From Streptomyces sp. TLI_053 (lineage in GTDB: Bacteria; Actinomycetota; Actinomycetes; Streptomycetales; Streptomycetaceae), in assembly GCF_900105395.1 (NCBI RefSeq), contig NZ_LT629775.1, positions 6,847,501 through 6,911,500 of the forward strand: a stretch of 64,000 bases of DNA, read 5' to 3'. Numbering within the stretch: position 1 is the first letter of the stretch; each line of letters opens with the position of its first letter. The notes below the pieces were generated by a model. It did no database searches. It saw nothing but the letters and a program-made list of their open reading frames with translations, and was not told the origin of the DNA. Below, piece after piece: positions 8,217-16,541 of this stretch. Both the position numbers and the translations under genes were made by a program.

Positions 8217-10532
8217 TCAGACCCCGATCCGGCGGTGCCGGGCCTGCGGGACGCGCGGTTCGTCGGTGCCGGTGCCGGTGCCGGTGCCGGCGCCATGGCC
8301 AGTGGCAGTGCCGGCGGCCGGGGCGGGCGGAGCACCGGCGCCGAGCGGCGGGACGCTCTCCCCGTGGGAGAAGTCGGGCAGCCAGGCGAGCCAGCGCGGC
8401 AGGTACCAGTTGCGCTCGTCGAGCAGGGTCATCACCGAGGGCAGCAGCACCGCGCGGATGATCGTCGCGTCGATCAGCACCGCGACCGCGAGGCCGACGC
8501 CCATCTGCTTCATGGCCTGCATGGAGAGGGTGCCGAAGACCGCGAAGACCGCCACCATGATCACGGCCGCGCTGGTGACCACCCCGGCCGTGGAGCGGAT
8601 GCCGTGGGCGATCGCGACCCGGGTGGGCAGGCCCCGGTCACGGCCCTCCTTGATCCGGGAGACCACGAAGACGTGGTAGTCCATCGACAGGCCGAAGAGG
8701 ATCACGAAGAGGAACAGCGGCACCCAGGACTCGACCGCGCCGACGCCCGCGGTGCCGAGCAGCGAGGCCCCGACGCCGTGCTGGAAGACCAGCGTCAGCA
8801 CCCCGTACGCGGCGCCGACCGAGAGCAGGTTGAGCACCACGGCGGTGCCGGCGACGGCCAGCGAGCGGAAGGAGGTGAGCATGAGCAGGAAGGCGAAGGC
8901 GACCACGAAGCCGAAGACCACCGGCATCGACCCGGTCATCTTGGCGTTGAAGTCGTAGGAGCCGGCGGTGCGGCCGGTGACCGGGGCCTCGGTGCCGGGC
9001 ACCGCGAGCACGGTGGCGGGCACGAGGTCCTCGCGCAGGGTGCGCAGGGCGGCGTTGCTGACCTCGTCGTTGCCGCTGCCGTTGAGCGGGATGTCGACGG
9101 TGGCCACGTTCTGCTCGGGGTGGACGGTGACGTCGACCGGTCCGTGCATCCGGCCGGAGGCCAGCGCGCGGGCCTGGAGGTCGGCGATCGCGGCGGTCAT
9201 CGCGGGGGAGTCGATGTCGGTGGCCCTGATCACCACGGAGGCGGGCGCGGGGCTGCCGGGGAAGGCGGCCTCGATCTTCTGCGAGACGGCGACCAGCTCG
9301 TTGCCCTTCGGCAGCTGCTGCTGGAAGGTCAGGTTGGCGGTGTGCATGGTGAGCAGCGGCGCGGCCAGGCCGATCAGCACGGCGCCGGACAGGGTGGCGG
9401 CGGCCAGCGGGCGGCGCAGCACCGGGGTGAGCACGGCGTTCCAGAAGCGGCCGCCGCCGGTGGCGGCGTCGGGGCGGCGCAGCCGGTGCAGGAAGGGCAC
9501 CCGGCCCTTGTCGACCCGGTCGCCGAGCATCGAGAGCAGGGCGGGCAGCACGGTGAGCGAGCCGAGCACGGCGGTGACGACGACCACGATGGTGGCGTAG
9601 GCCATGGCCTTGAACTCGGCGATGCCGGTGAGGAACATGCCCGCCATGGCGATCACCACGGTGACGCCGGAGACCAGCACGGCCCGGCCGCTGGTGGCGG
9701 CGGCGATCCGCAGCGAGGTGTCGAGGTCGCGCCCGGCCGCCCGCTCCTCGCGTTCGCGGCGCAGGTAGAAGAGGCAGTAGTCGACGCCGACGGCGAGGCC
9801 GACCAGCAGCATCACCGAGCTGGCGCTGTTGCTGGTGTGCAGGATCCCGCTGCTGAGGGCGACGAGTCCGCCGGCCGCGACGAAGGCGGTGATCGCGAGC
9901 AGGACGGGCAGGACGGCGGCGACCAGCGCGCCGAAGGCGACCAGCAGGATGCCGAGGGCGAGCGGGACGGCCGTCCACTCGGCCCGGGCGAAGTCGTCGG
10001 CGAACTGCTCGTCCATCCACTTGCCGGAGCTGGCGTCGCCGAGCTCCACCACGGTGAGGTCGGGGTGCTGCTTCTGGACGGCGGCGACGGCGTCGACCAC
10101 GGCGCCGACGTTGGCGGTGGCCTCCTCGTGGTCGCCCCGCACGGTGAGCTGGACGAGCGCGGAGCGGCCGTCGGCGGAGACGGCCCTGGTGTCGTAGGGG
10201 GAGCGGACGTCGGTGGCCTTGCCGGTGCCGTTGACCCCGGCGATCACCTGGTCGACGACGGCGCGGAAGGCGGGGGCGTCGGCGGTCCGGTCGGTGCTCT
10301 GGATCAGGACGGTCTCGGTGGACGGGGACTTCAGTCCGGCCCGGTCGAGGATCTCGGCGGCCCGGGAGACCTGGCCGGGCATGGCCTCGGCCTCGTCGAC
10401 CTGGGTGCTGCCGTGCAGGCCGCCGAGGAAGGTGGCGAGGACGACGAACAGCAGCCAGCCGAAGACGGCGGTCTTTCTGTGCCGGGCGCTCCAGGCGCCC
10501 ATGGCGGCGGCCATGCCGGGCTTGGTCTTCAC
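8217..10532 (-). CDS. MMPL/RND-family membrane transporter
   Basis: A 771-aa transporter of the MmpL (RND) superfamily with two homologous halves, each with one membrane helix, a large extracytoplasmic domain and a five-helix bundle. Typical segments are VGVDYCLFYLRREREERAAG in the first half and GLSMDYHVFVVSRIKEG in the second. It probably exports lipids or hydrophobic compounds by proton motive force. The C-terminal tail is low-complexity (GAGTGTGTGTDEP), coded by a GGTGCC-type hexanucleotide run at about 8264-8292. GTG 10532 follows GGGGGAA. It is divergent from a second MMPL gene at 11069; the two are distant paralogues. The substrate is unknown. Confidence 0.9.
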   Translation of the reverse strand: MKTKPGMAAAMGAWSARHRKTAVFGWLLFVVLATFLGGLHGSTQVDEAEAMPGQVSRAAEILDRAGLKSPSTETVLIQSTDRTADAPAFRAVVDQVIAGVNGTGKATDVRSPYDTRAVSADGRSALVQLTVRGDHEEATANVGAVVDAVAAVQKQHPDLTVVELGDASSGKWMDEQFADDFARAEWTAVPLALGILLVAFGALVAAVLPVLLAITAFVAAGGLVALSSGILHTSNSASSVMLLVGLAVGVDYCLFYLRREREERAAGRDLDTSLRIAAATSGRAVLVSGVTVVIAMAGMFLTGIAEFKAMAYATIVVVVTAVLGSLTVLPALLSMLGDRVDKGRVPFLHRLRRPDAATGGGRFWNAVLTPVLRRPLAAATLSGAVLIGLAAPLLTMHTANLTFQQQLPKGNELVAVSQKIEAAFPGSPAPASVVIRATDIDSPAMTAAIADLQARALASGRMHGPVDVTVHPEQNVATVDIPLNGSGNDEVSNAALRTLREDLVPATVLAVPGTEAPVTGRTAGSYDFNAKMTGSMPVVFGFVVAFAFLLMLTSFRSLAVAGTAVVLNLLSVGAAYGVLTLVFQHGVGASLLGTAGVGAVESWVPLFLFVILFGLSMDYHVFVVSRIKEGRDRGLPTRVAIAHGIRSTAGVVTSAAVIMVAVFAVFGTLSMQAMKQMGVGLAVAVLIDATIIRAVLLPSVMTLLDERNWYLPRWLAWLPDFSHGESVPPLGAGAPPAPAAGTATGHGAGTGTGTGTDEPRVPQARHRRIGV

Positions 10533-10736
10533 GGTTCCCCCAGGAAGAGCGGCCGGCGCCGGTGGCGGGCGCGGGCCGGGTGTACGGCGGTGGTCGGCCG
10601 CCGGAGTGGGCGCCGGGTGCGGTCCGGCGTCGTGATCGACCCTAGGGAAGCGCGTGTTGACGGGGTATCCGGCTGGCGGGGGAGTGCGCCCTGTGGTCCT
10701 CCTCGGGGGTGGGGTGGGGTTTTCCCTACCCGTCTA

Positions 10737-10763
10737 CCCTGATATCTCCTCCTGGGGTCAGGG
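10737..10763. promoter_or_regulatory. Inverted CCCTGA-N15-TCAGGG motif
   Basis: CCCTGA (10737-10742) and TCAGGG (10758-10763) are inverted and separated by 15 bp, about one and a half helical turns apart. This suits a dimeric response regulator or LuxR-type protein; the regulator is unknown. Confidence 0.45.
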
Positions 10764-10769
10764 GAGCAA

Positions 10770-10789
10770 GCTCCACCCTGAGGGGGAGC
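10770..10789. promoter_or_regulatory. 20-bp near-palindromic operator candidate
   Basis: GCTCCACCCTGAGGGGGAGC is symmetric except for one internal pair. It repeats the CCCTGA core of the neighbouring motif. Confidence 0.5.
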
Positions 10790-10906
10790 CGTCTCCACCC
10801 CGAGTACGAGGTCAAGCCGGTCCTCCGCACGCGAAAATGGCTCGGGGACACTTCGCGGCGTCCCCGAGGGGGTCGGACTGCGGCATCGGGTCACGGGGAA
10901 AACTGC

Positions 10907-10937
10907 TTGCCGGTCGGCTAGCAAGTGACCGTAGGAT
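10907..10937 (+). promoter_or_regulatory. Putative promoter of the rightward MMPL gene
   Basis: TTGCCG (10907-10912) and TAGGAT (10932-10937) are separated by 19 bp. The motif CTTGCCGGTCGGCTAGCAAG (10906-10925), itself an imperfect palindrome, overlaps the -35, and a related TGCCGACCGGCTAG lies downstream at 10959-10972. A repressor binding both sites would block initiation. Confidence 0.45.
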
Positions 10938-11068
10938 GAGCCCCTCCGAGTACTTACCTGCCGACCGGCTAGACCTGTGCCCCGCACAAGTCGGGCCGAT
11001 CCGATCCGTCGCCCGACGTCCCGTCCCCCAAGGGCTGCGGTGAACCATGCCCAGGAGGCATCACGAGC

Positions 11069-13255
11069 ATGTTCCACCGACTAGGACATTTTGTCGTCCG
11101 TCGCGCCTGGTGGGTGATCGCGGCGTGGGTCGTCGCGATGATCGCCATCGCCGTCTCGGCCCCGAAGATCACGGCCCAGACCGACGAGGCCGCGTTCCTC
11201 CCCAAGCACTACGAGTCCATCCAGGCCGCGCAGTTGCAGGAGAAGGCGTTCCCGTCGAGCTTCACGCCCTCCGCGCTCGCGCTGTTCGAGCGCAACGACG
11301 GCGCCCCGCTGACGGCGGAGGACAAGGCCGCCGCGGCGAAGATCGTCCAGGGCCTCACCGACAAGAAGATCGAGCACGTCGAGCAGATCGTCCCGGTCAG
11401 TGACCAGACGACCTCCAAGGACGGCAAGTACGCGCTGGCGCCGATCGCGATCGACAAGACCACCCAGAACTCGGAGAAGTTCGGCGAGGTCGCCAAGGAG
11501 ATCCGTACCGAGGGCAAGAAGCTCGCCGAGGGCACCGCGCTGAAGTACCAGCTCGGCGGCCAGGCCGCCCAGCAGCTGGACCAGCAGGAGTCCTCCGGCG
11601 CGGCCGATGCCGTCATCGGCATCAGCAGTGTCGTCCTGGTCGCGATCATCGTCGGTCTGATCTTCCGCAGCGTGCTGGCCGGCCTCCTGCCGGTGCTGCT
11701 CTCGCTGATGATCGCGATGCCGACCGCGAACGGTCTGATCGCCTACGCCACCAAGGCCTTCGACCTGAAGTCCACCCCGGTGCTGTCGGCGATCCTCATC
11801 GTCGTCGTGCTCGGTGTCGGTACCGACTACTTCCTGTTCCTCGCCTTCCGCTACCGCGAGCGGCTGCGGGCGGGCGACACCCGGCAGGAGGCCGTGGTCA
11901 ACGCCGTCTCCCGGGTCGGCGAGGCGATCGCCTCCGCGGCCGGCGCGGTCACCGTCGCCTTCGCGGTGCTGGTCCTCTCCAGCCTCGGCATGTTCAAGGC
12001 GCTCGGCCCGGCGCTGGCCATCGCGGTCGTCGTCACCGCCTTCGCCTCGCTCACCCTGGCCCCGGCCGTGCTCACGGTCATCCCGGCCCGCGGCGTGTTC
12101 TGGCCCGGCAAGAAGTGGATGCACGAGCCGAGCGACGCCCGGTTCGCCGCGCTCGGCCGCGTGGTCGAGAAGCGGCCGGCCCTGGTGGCCGTCGCCTCCG
12201 GCGGTGTGCTGCTGGCCCTGACCGCCGGCGCCCTCAACTACAACGGCACCTTCGACCTCGCGGGCAGCTCCATGCCCAAGACCGCGGAGTCGATGGTCGT
12301 CCAGGACAAGCTGGTCAACGGCTTCTCGGCCGGTGCCGCGGACCCGACGCACGTCTACCTGACGGCCGACGGCGGCGCGAAGCTCGACCAGGGCGCGTTC
12401 GCCGGTTACGCCGCCAAGCTCGGCGCCGTCCCCGGCGTCGCCGACGCGCCCGCGACGCCGCAGCTCAGCAAGGACGGCGCGACGGCGGACTTCACCGTGC
12501 TGCTCAAGCACGAGCCGTCCAGCAACGACGCGATCGACACGGTCACCGAACTGCGCGAGGTCGCCCACGCCCAGGCGCCGTCCGGGACCGATGCCAAGGT
12601 CGGCGGCATCACCGCGATCTACAAGGACATCAACCTGGCGATGAGCCACGACTACAAGCTGGTGTTCCCGATCGCGGGTCTGCTGATCCTGCTGATCCTG
12701 GCCCTCCAGCTGCGCAGCGTGGTCGCCCCCTGGTACCTGATGGCCTCGGTGGGCCTCGGCTTCACCGCCACCCTCGGCTCCTCGACCCTGCTGTTCCAGA
12801 ACATCAAGGGCGAGCACGGCATGATGTTCATGCTGCCGATCCTGATCTACCTCTTCGTGGTCGCGATCGGTACCGACTACAACATCCTGATCATCGCCCG
12901 ACTGCGCGAGGAGGCCCGGGCGGGCCGCAGCCCGCGCGAGGCGGCCCGCGAGGCGGTGCGCCACGGCGGCCCGACCGTCGCGGCGGCCGGCTTCATCCTG
13001 GCGGTGTCGTTCGCGACCTTCATGCTCGCGGGCAACATCTTCATGCTGGAGTTCGGCTTCGGCATGGCCTTCGGCATCGCGCTGGCGGCCTTCGTGATGG
13101 CGATGTTCTTCACGCCGGCGCTCACCGCGCTGGTCGGCAAGGCGGCCTGGTGGCCCGGTCACGGCGGCGACGCCACCGGTGACCACGGCGCGGCCGTTCC
13201 GCCGGCGGGCGCGCACAGCGCCCACGGTCTGCCGGAGTCGGCCGGACGGCGCTGA
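11069..13255 (+). CDS. MMPL/RND-family membrane transporter
   Basis: A 728-aa MmpL-type transporter. Helix 1 (WWVIAAWVVAMIAIAV) is followed by an extracytoplasmic domain, then helices around SSVVLVAIIVGLIFRSVLAG and GVGTDYFLFLAFRYRERLRAG. The second half repeats this (LLILLILALQLRSVVAPWYL, VAIGTDYNILIIARLREEARAG). Both GTDY motifs hold the Asp-Tyr pair of MmpL proton relays. The tail is His-rich (WWPGHGGDATGDHG, HSAHG). ATG 11069 is preceded by CAGGAGGCATCACGAGC. It is divergently transcribed from the other MMPL gene; the substrate is unknown. Confidence 0.92.
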   Translation: MFHRLGHFVVRRAWWVIAAWVVAMIAIAVSAPKITAQTDEAAFLPKHYESIQAAQLQEKAFPSSFTPSALALFERNDGAPLTAEDKAAAAKIVQGLTDKKIEHVEQIVPVSDQTTSKDGKYALAPIAIDKTTQNSEKFGEVAKEIRTEGKKLAEGTALKYQLGGQAAQQLDQQESSGAADAVIGISSVVLVAIIVGLIFRSVLAGLLPVLLSLMIAMPTANGLIAYATKAFDLKSTPVLSAILIVVVLGVGTDYFLFLAFRYRERLRAGDTRQEAVVNAVSRVGEAIASAAGAVTVAFAVLVLSSLGMFKALGPALAIAVVVTAFASLTLAPAVLTVIPARGVFWPGKKWMHEPSDARFAALGRVVEKRPALVAVASGGVLLALTAGALNYNGTFDLAGSSMPKTAESMVVQDKLVNGFSAGAADPTHVYLTADGGAKLDQGAFAGYAAKLGAVPGVADAPATPQLSKDGATADFTVLLKHEPSSNDAIDTVTELREVAHAQAPSGTDAKVGGITAIYKDINLAMSHDYKLVFPIAGLLILLILALQLRSVVAPWYLMASVGLGFTATLGSSTLLFQNIKGEHGMMFMLPILIYLFVVAIGTDYNILIIARLREEARAGRSPREAAREAVRHGGPTVAAAGFILAVSFATFMLAGNIFMLEFGFGMAFGIALAAFVMAMFFTPALTALVGKAAWWPGHGGDATGDHGAAVPPAGAHSAHGLPESAGRR

Positions 13256-13299
13256 CCGCCCGTTCCGCCGGTCGCCAGAGACCGCTGGTCAGACAATCA

Positions 13300-13337
13300 G
13301 GCAAACGGCGCCCGCCTCACGGCGGGCGCCGTTTGCC
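13300..13337 (+). terminator. Hairpin terminator after the rightward MMPL gene
   Basis: A perfect 17-bp stem GGCAAACGGCGCCCGCC / its complement with loop TCAC, 44 bp after the stop. Confidence 0.85.
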
Positions 13338-13406
13338 CGTTCCGCCGATCCGGCAAACGTGATCTGTGCGGCAGAAACTCCCCGGTCAATCGGGGTGCGG
13401 ACGTGC

Positions 13407-13412
13407 TAGAGT
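13407..13412 (+). promoter_or_regulatory. -10 element of the cold-shock gene
   Basis: TAGAGT in GTGCTAGAGTCGACTCAG predicts a transcription start near 13419 and a leader of about 160 nt, typical for cspA-type genes. The -35 is not clear. Confidence 0.5.
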
Positions 13413-13450
13413 CGACTCAGTTGCAGTTTTGGTTCCCATGAACGTATGTG

Positions 13451-13489
13451 TGCGCCTGCTGGTACCAACCAACAGGCGCATTTGTTTTG
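13451..13489 (+). promoter_or_regulatory. Terminator-like hairpin inside the csp leader
   Basis: TGCGCCTG (13451-13458) pairs with CAGGCGCA (13473-13480), with an inner TGGT/ACCA helix and loop ACCA. TTTGTTTTG follows immediately. This is a canonical intrinsic terminator shape but lies between the promoter and the csp start codon, so it may work as an attenuator or thermosensor. Confidence 0.65.
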
Positions 13490-13576
13490 TCCGGTGTTTC
13501 AGCCTCCGGATGGGGATCGCGGCTACTTGGGGTCCACGAGGTGTGGGCTCCGATGCCCCAGTTAGAGGAGACGGTT

Positions 13577-13783
13577 ATGGCTACCGGCACCGTGAAGTGG
13601 TTCAACAGCGAAAAGGGCTTCGGCTTCATCGAGCAGGAGACTGGCGGCCCGGACGTGTTCGCCCACTACTCGAACATCACGGCTCAGGGTTTCCGTGAGC
13701 TGCTCGAGGGCCAGAAGGTCGAGTTCGACGTCACCCAGGGCCAGAAGGGCCCGCAGGCCGAGAACATCCGCGTCATCGGCTGA
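13577..13783 (+). CDS. csp: Cold-shock protein, CspA family
   Basis: A 68-aa OB-fold nucleic-acid chaperone. It begins MATGTVKWFNSEKGFGFIEQ and carries RNP1 (KGFGFIEQ) and RNP2 (DVFAHYSNI). It binds single-stranded RNA or DNA and prevents structure in the cold. ATG 13577 has AGAGGAG upstream. The same frame is open back to 13448, but that stretch has leader character. The neighbouring DEAD-box helicase is a common functional partner in Streptomyces. Confidence 0.96.
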   Translation: MATGTVKWFNSEKGFGFIEQETGGPDVFAHYSNITAQGFRELLEGQKVEFDVTQGQKGPQAENIRVIG

Positions 13784-13815
13784 CGTCAGCCTCCGCTGAC
13801 GCGCGATTTCGCGTA

Positions 13816-13849
13816 GCGAGGGCCCGCACCGCACGGTGCGGGCCCTCGC
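13816..13849 (+). terminator. Hairpin terminator after csp
   Basis: A perfect 16-bp inverted repeat GCGAGGGCCCGCACCG / complement with a minimal loop, 33 bp after the csp stop. Confidence 0.8.
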
Positions 13850-13940
13850 CCATGCCGCCGAACGGCCGGGGCGGCGAACTCCTTTCCGACGGCCGGACCA
13901 GCCCCTCACCCGGGGCTGTCACGCTCTGGACGGAGATCCC

Positions 13941-15626
13941 GTGACCACCCCTGCCCAGCCGCACCGCGACGGCGGTCGTTCCCGCAAGCCCCGCACCGGC
14001 GCCCCGCGCACCGGCGGCGCCCCGCGTACCGGTGCCCCGCGCACCGGCGCCTCCTCCCGGCCCCCGCGCCGCAACGCCCCCCGGGTCGCCGAGCCCGCCG
14101 AATTCACCGTGGTCGAGGGCACCCCGGCCCGCCCGCCGGCGGCGAGCTTCGCCGAGCTGGAGCTCCCCAAGGGCATCCTGAGCGCGCTGACCCGCCAGGG
14201 CGTCACCGAGCCGTTCCCGATCCAGGCCGCCACCCTCCCCGACTCGATCGCCGGGCGCGACGTGCTCGGCCGGGGCCGCACCGGCTCCGGCAAGACGCTG
14301 GCCTTCGGCCTGTCGCTGCTCGCGCGCACCGCCGGCCGTCGGGCCGACGCCCGGCACCCGCTGGCGCTGGTGCTGACGCCCACCCGCGAGCTGGCCCAGC
14401 AGGTCACCGAGGCCCTCACCCCGTACGCCACCGCTGTCAACCTGCGGATCGCCACCGTCGTCGGCGGCATGTCGATCACCCGGCAGGCCAACGCGGTGCG
14501 CCGCGGCGCCGAGGTCCTGGTCGCCACCCCCGGCCGACTGGACGACCTGATCGGGCGCGGCGACGTCAACCTCTCCGACGTCGCGATCACCGTGCTCGAC
14601 GAGGCCGACCAGATGGCCGACATGGGCTTCCTGCCGCAGGTCACCAAGCTGCTGGAGCAGGTCGCCGAGGGCGGGCAGCGGATGCTCTTCTCCGCCACCC
14701 TGGACCGCAACGTCGACCGGCTGGTCAAGCGCTTCCTGAACGACCCGGTGACCCACTCGGTGGACCCGTCGGCCGGTGCGGTCACCACCATGGACCACCA
14801 CCTGCTCCAGCTGGACCCGGCGGACAAGGCGTCCACCACCGCCCACATCGCCTCCCGCGACGGGCGCGTGATCATGTTCGTGCACACCAAGCACGGTGCG
14901 GACCGGCTCGCCAAGCAGCTGCTGGCCAACGGCGTGAAGGCGGCCGCCCTGCACGGCGGCAAGTCCCAGCCGCAGCGCAACCGGGTGCTCGACCAGTTCC
15001 GCGACGGTCATGTCACCGCGCTGATCGCCACCAACGTCGCCGCCCGCGGCATCCACATCGACGGCCTCGACCTGGTCGTCAACGTCGACCCGCCGATCGA
15101 CCACAAGGACTACCTGCACCGCGGCGGCCGCACCGCCCGGGCCGGCGAGTCCGGCACCGTCGTCACGCTCGTCCTGCCGGACCAGCGGCGCGAGGTCAGC
15201 CGGCTGATGACGGTGGCCGGGATCCGTCCCACCACCACGAAGATCCGCCCGGGCGACGTCGAGCTCACCCGGATCACCGGTGCCCGCACCCCGAGCGGTG
15301 TGCCGGTCACCGTGGCCGTGCCCGCGCCGGCCGCGCCGGCCCAGGCCGCCGGCGGCGAGGGCGGGGGCGCCGGGAAGACCTCCGCCCCGCGCCGGCGCTC
15401 CGGCAAGCGCTCCGGGCTGCCGACCGACGTCGACATGAACGGCAACCCGCGCCGGCCCCGGCCCAAGCAGCGCACCGGCGCCGCGGCCGGCGGCGGTCAG
15501 GGCGGCGGCGCGTCGCGCCAGGCGGCCGGCTTCATCGGCCGCTCCTCCGGGCGGGCGAAGCCGGGCAGCGGCTCCAAGTCCGGCTCCAACTACGGCACCG
15601 GCCGCCAGCGCCGCCAGGGCGACTGA
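13941..15626 (+). CDS. DEAD-box ATP-dependent RNA helicase
   Basis: A 561-aa RNA helicase. In order it shows the Q-motif region (VTEPFPIQAATLPD), Walker A GRTGSGKT, motif Ia PTRELAQQ, VATPGR, motif II DEAD in VLDEADQMADMGF, motif III SATLD, motif IV MFVHTKHGADRLA, motif V ATNVAARGIHIDG, and motif VI HRGGRTARAG. Flanking tails are Arg/Gly/Pro-rich: an N-terminal repeat of RTGAPRTGG-type sequence and a C-terminal basic RNA-binding tail ending GRQRRQGD. GTG 13941 follows CGGAGATCCC. It is placed with csp, so a role in unwinding RNA in the cold or in ribosome assembly is likely. Confidence 0.95.
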   Translation: MTTPAQPHRDGGRSRKPRTGAPRTGGAPRTGAPRTGASSRPPRRNAPRVAEPAEFTVVEGTPARPPAASFAELELPKGILSALTRQGVTEPFPIQAATLPDSIAGRDVLGRGRTGSGKTLAFGLSLLARTAGRRADARHPLALVLTPTRELAQQVTEALTPYATAVNLRIATVVGGMSITRQANAVRRGAEVLVATPGRLDDLIGRGDVNLSDVAITVLDEADQMADMGFLPQVTKLLEQVAEGGQRMLFSATLDRNVDRLVKRFLNDPVTHSVDPSAGAVTTMDHHLLQLDPADKASTTAHIASRDGRVIMFVHTKHGADRLAKQLLANGVKAAALHGGKSQPQRNRVLDQFRDGHVTALIATNVAARGIHIDGLDLVVNVDPPIDHKDYLHRGGRTARAGESGTVVTLVLPDQRREVSRLMTVAGIRPTTTKIRPGDVELTRITGARTPSGVPVTVAVPAPAAPAQAAGGEGGGAGKTSAPRRRSGKRSGLPTDVDMNGNPRRPRPKQRTGAAAGGGQGGGASRQAAGFIGRSSGRAKPGSGSKSGSNYGTGRQRRQGD

Positions 15627-15639
15627 CCGACCCGACGTC

Positions 15640-15680
15640 CGACGGCCCGGCTCCCCCCACGCGGGGGAGCCGGGCCGTCG
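15640..15680 (+). terminator. Hairpin terminator after the helicase gene
   Basis: A perfect 18-bp stem (15640-15657 with 15663-15680) and a 5-nt loop, 14 bp beyond the stop. Confidence 0.85.
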
Positions 15681-15683
15681 GCG

Positions 15684-15703
15684 TATACCCCCCTGGGGGG
15701 AAC
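15684..15703. promoter_or_regulatory. C6-T-G6 palindrome, metal-repressor-like site
   Basis: TATACCCCCCTGGGGGGAAC contains a perfect C6-T-G6 palindrome (15688-15700). The left half resembles operators of CsoR-type copper repressors, as I remember them; the right flank lacks the matching TATA. It lies about 135 bp upstream of the first gene of the lectin cluster. Confidence 0.35.
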
Positions 15704-15836
15704 TCCGTGGATCCGCATTGACGGCACACGGCCGACCCCGAAGGCTGGCCGGCGGGCCCGGCAGACCGGTGGGCCGTCAACTCGACCGCCCTGGCGCACG
15801 GTTGGCCTCGGCGGCGAACCCGGAAAGGGAGTTCCC

Positions 15837-16364
15837 GTGCGCCGAACCGCCGTGCCGCTCGCCGCTCTGCTGCTGGCCGGAGCCGTCACCCTGGCCGCCC
15901 CGGCCGCCGCCGGGGCGGTCCCGCCGTCCTCCGGGGCGCCGTCGGCGGTCACCGCCGGCGACCTGCCGGGGCCGTTCGTCCAAGGGGCGTTCGTCGGCTA
16001 CCTCGACAAGTGCCTGACGGTGCGGAACGACTCGGTCGCCCGCTTCCTCCTCGCGCTGTACTACCCCTGCCGGGGCGCCGCGGACCAGGTCGTCAAGGTC
16101 GCGGTCGGCGGGACGCTCCAGCACCGCGGGTACTGCATGATGCCCGAACCCGGCCGCTGGCGGCGCGAGACCCCGGTGGTGTTCTCCCAGTGCCTCGGCA
16201 CGCTGGAGGAACAGTGGGAGTTCCGGGCGGACGGCACGATCCGCAACCCCTGGACCGACCTCTGCCTCGACGTCCCGCGGGCCACGGGCCGGGACGGCGT
16301 CCAGCTGATCCTCTGGGACTGCGTCGGTGGTGCCAACCAGCGGTGGCGCGTCGTTCCCTCCTGA
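15837..16364 (+). CDS. Secreted single-domain ricin-type trefoil protein (first of six)
   Basis: A 175-aa exported protein with a Sec signal (MRRTAVPLAALLLAGAVTLA...AAGAV) followed directly by one ricin B trefoil, without the extra N-terminal domain of the next five genes. Subdomain alpha is degenerate (DQVVKV instead of Q-x-W); beta and gamma are intact (EEQWEF, NQRWRV; CLDVPRATGRDGVQLILWDC). GTG 15837 follows GGAAAGGGAG. It opens the six-gene lectin cluster and is the most divergent member. Sugar binding at the alpha site is doubtful. Confidence 0.85.
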   Translation: MRRTAVPLAALLLAGAVTLAAPAAAGAVPPSSGAPSAVTAGDLPGPFVQGAFVGYLDKCLTVRNDSVARFLLALYYPCRGAADQVVKVAVGGTLQHRGYCMMPEPGRWRRETPVVFSQCLGTLEEQWEFRADGTIRNPWTDLCLDVPRATGRDGVQLILWDCVGGANQRWRVVPS

Positions 16365-16425
16365 CCGGGTCCGCGGCCGGGCCAGGCCTCGGCGTGGCCG
16401 GGGTGGCGGATAGTCACCCCCGCCC

Positions 16426-16446
16426 GGTTGACCGTGTGCACGTGTC
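16426..16446 (+). promoter_or_regulatory. Shared upstream motif, copy 1
   Basis: GTTGACCGTGTGCACGTGTC lies ~95 bp before the second lectin gene. The same motif (GTTGACCGTGNGCACGNNTC) precedes the third gene. TTGACC could be a -35 element and the rest an operator. Confidence 0.45.
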
Positions 16447-16541
16447 ACCGGGACGCTCTCCGGTGGCTCTCGTGCCCGCCGCTCCGGCCCCGCACCCGAA
16501 GGGCCGGGCGGCCGCCGCCCCGTCTCCGGAAGGACCTTCCG

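Larger units (their letters stand above)
10533..11068. promoter_or_regulatory. 536-bp regulatory region between divergent MMPL genes
   Basis: No gene is visible here. It contains paired CCCTGA/TCAGGG motifs (10737-10763), a 20-bp near-palindrome (10770-10789), a probable rightward promoter (10907-10937) and two copies of a GCCGRYCGGCTAG motif, all listed separately. The density of symmetric sites suggests that both transporters are tightly controlled, although no regulator gene is adjacent. Confidence 0.6.

Noticed and set aside
8235..10742. 835-codon open frame opposite the first MMPL gene
   Set aside because: Its Gly/His/Arg/Asp-rich composition is that of a GC-rich antisense frame; the opposite strand has all MMPL features.
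13448..13576. In-frame N-terminal extension of the cold-shock protein
   Set aside because: Open by chance; it covers the terminator-like hairpin and the leader, and CspA proteins start at MATGTVKWF.
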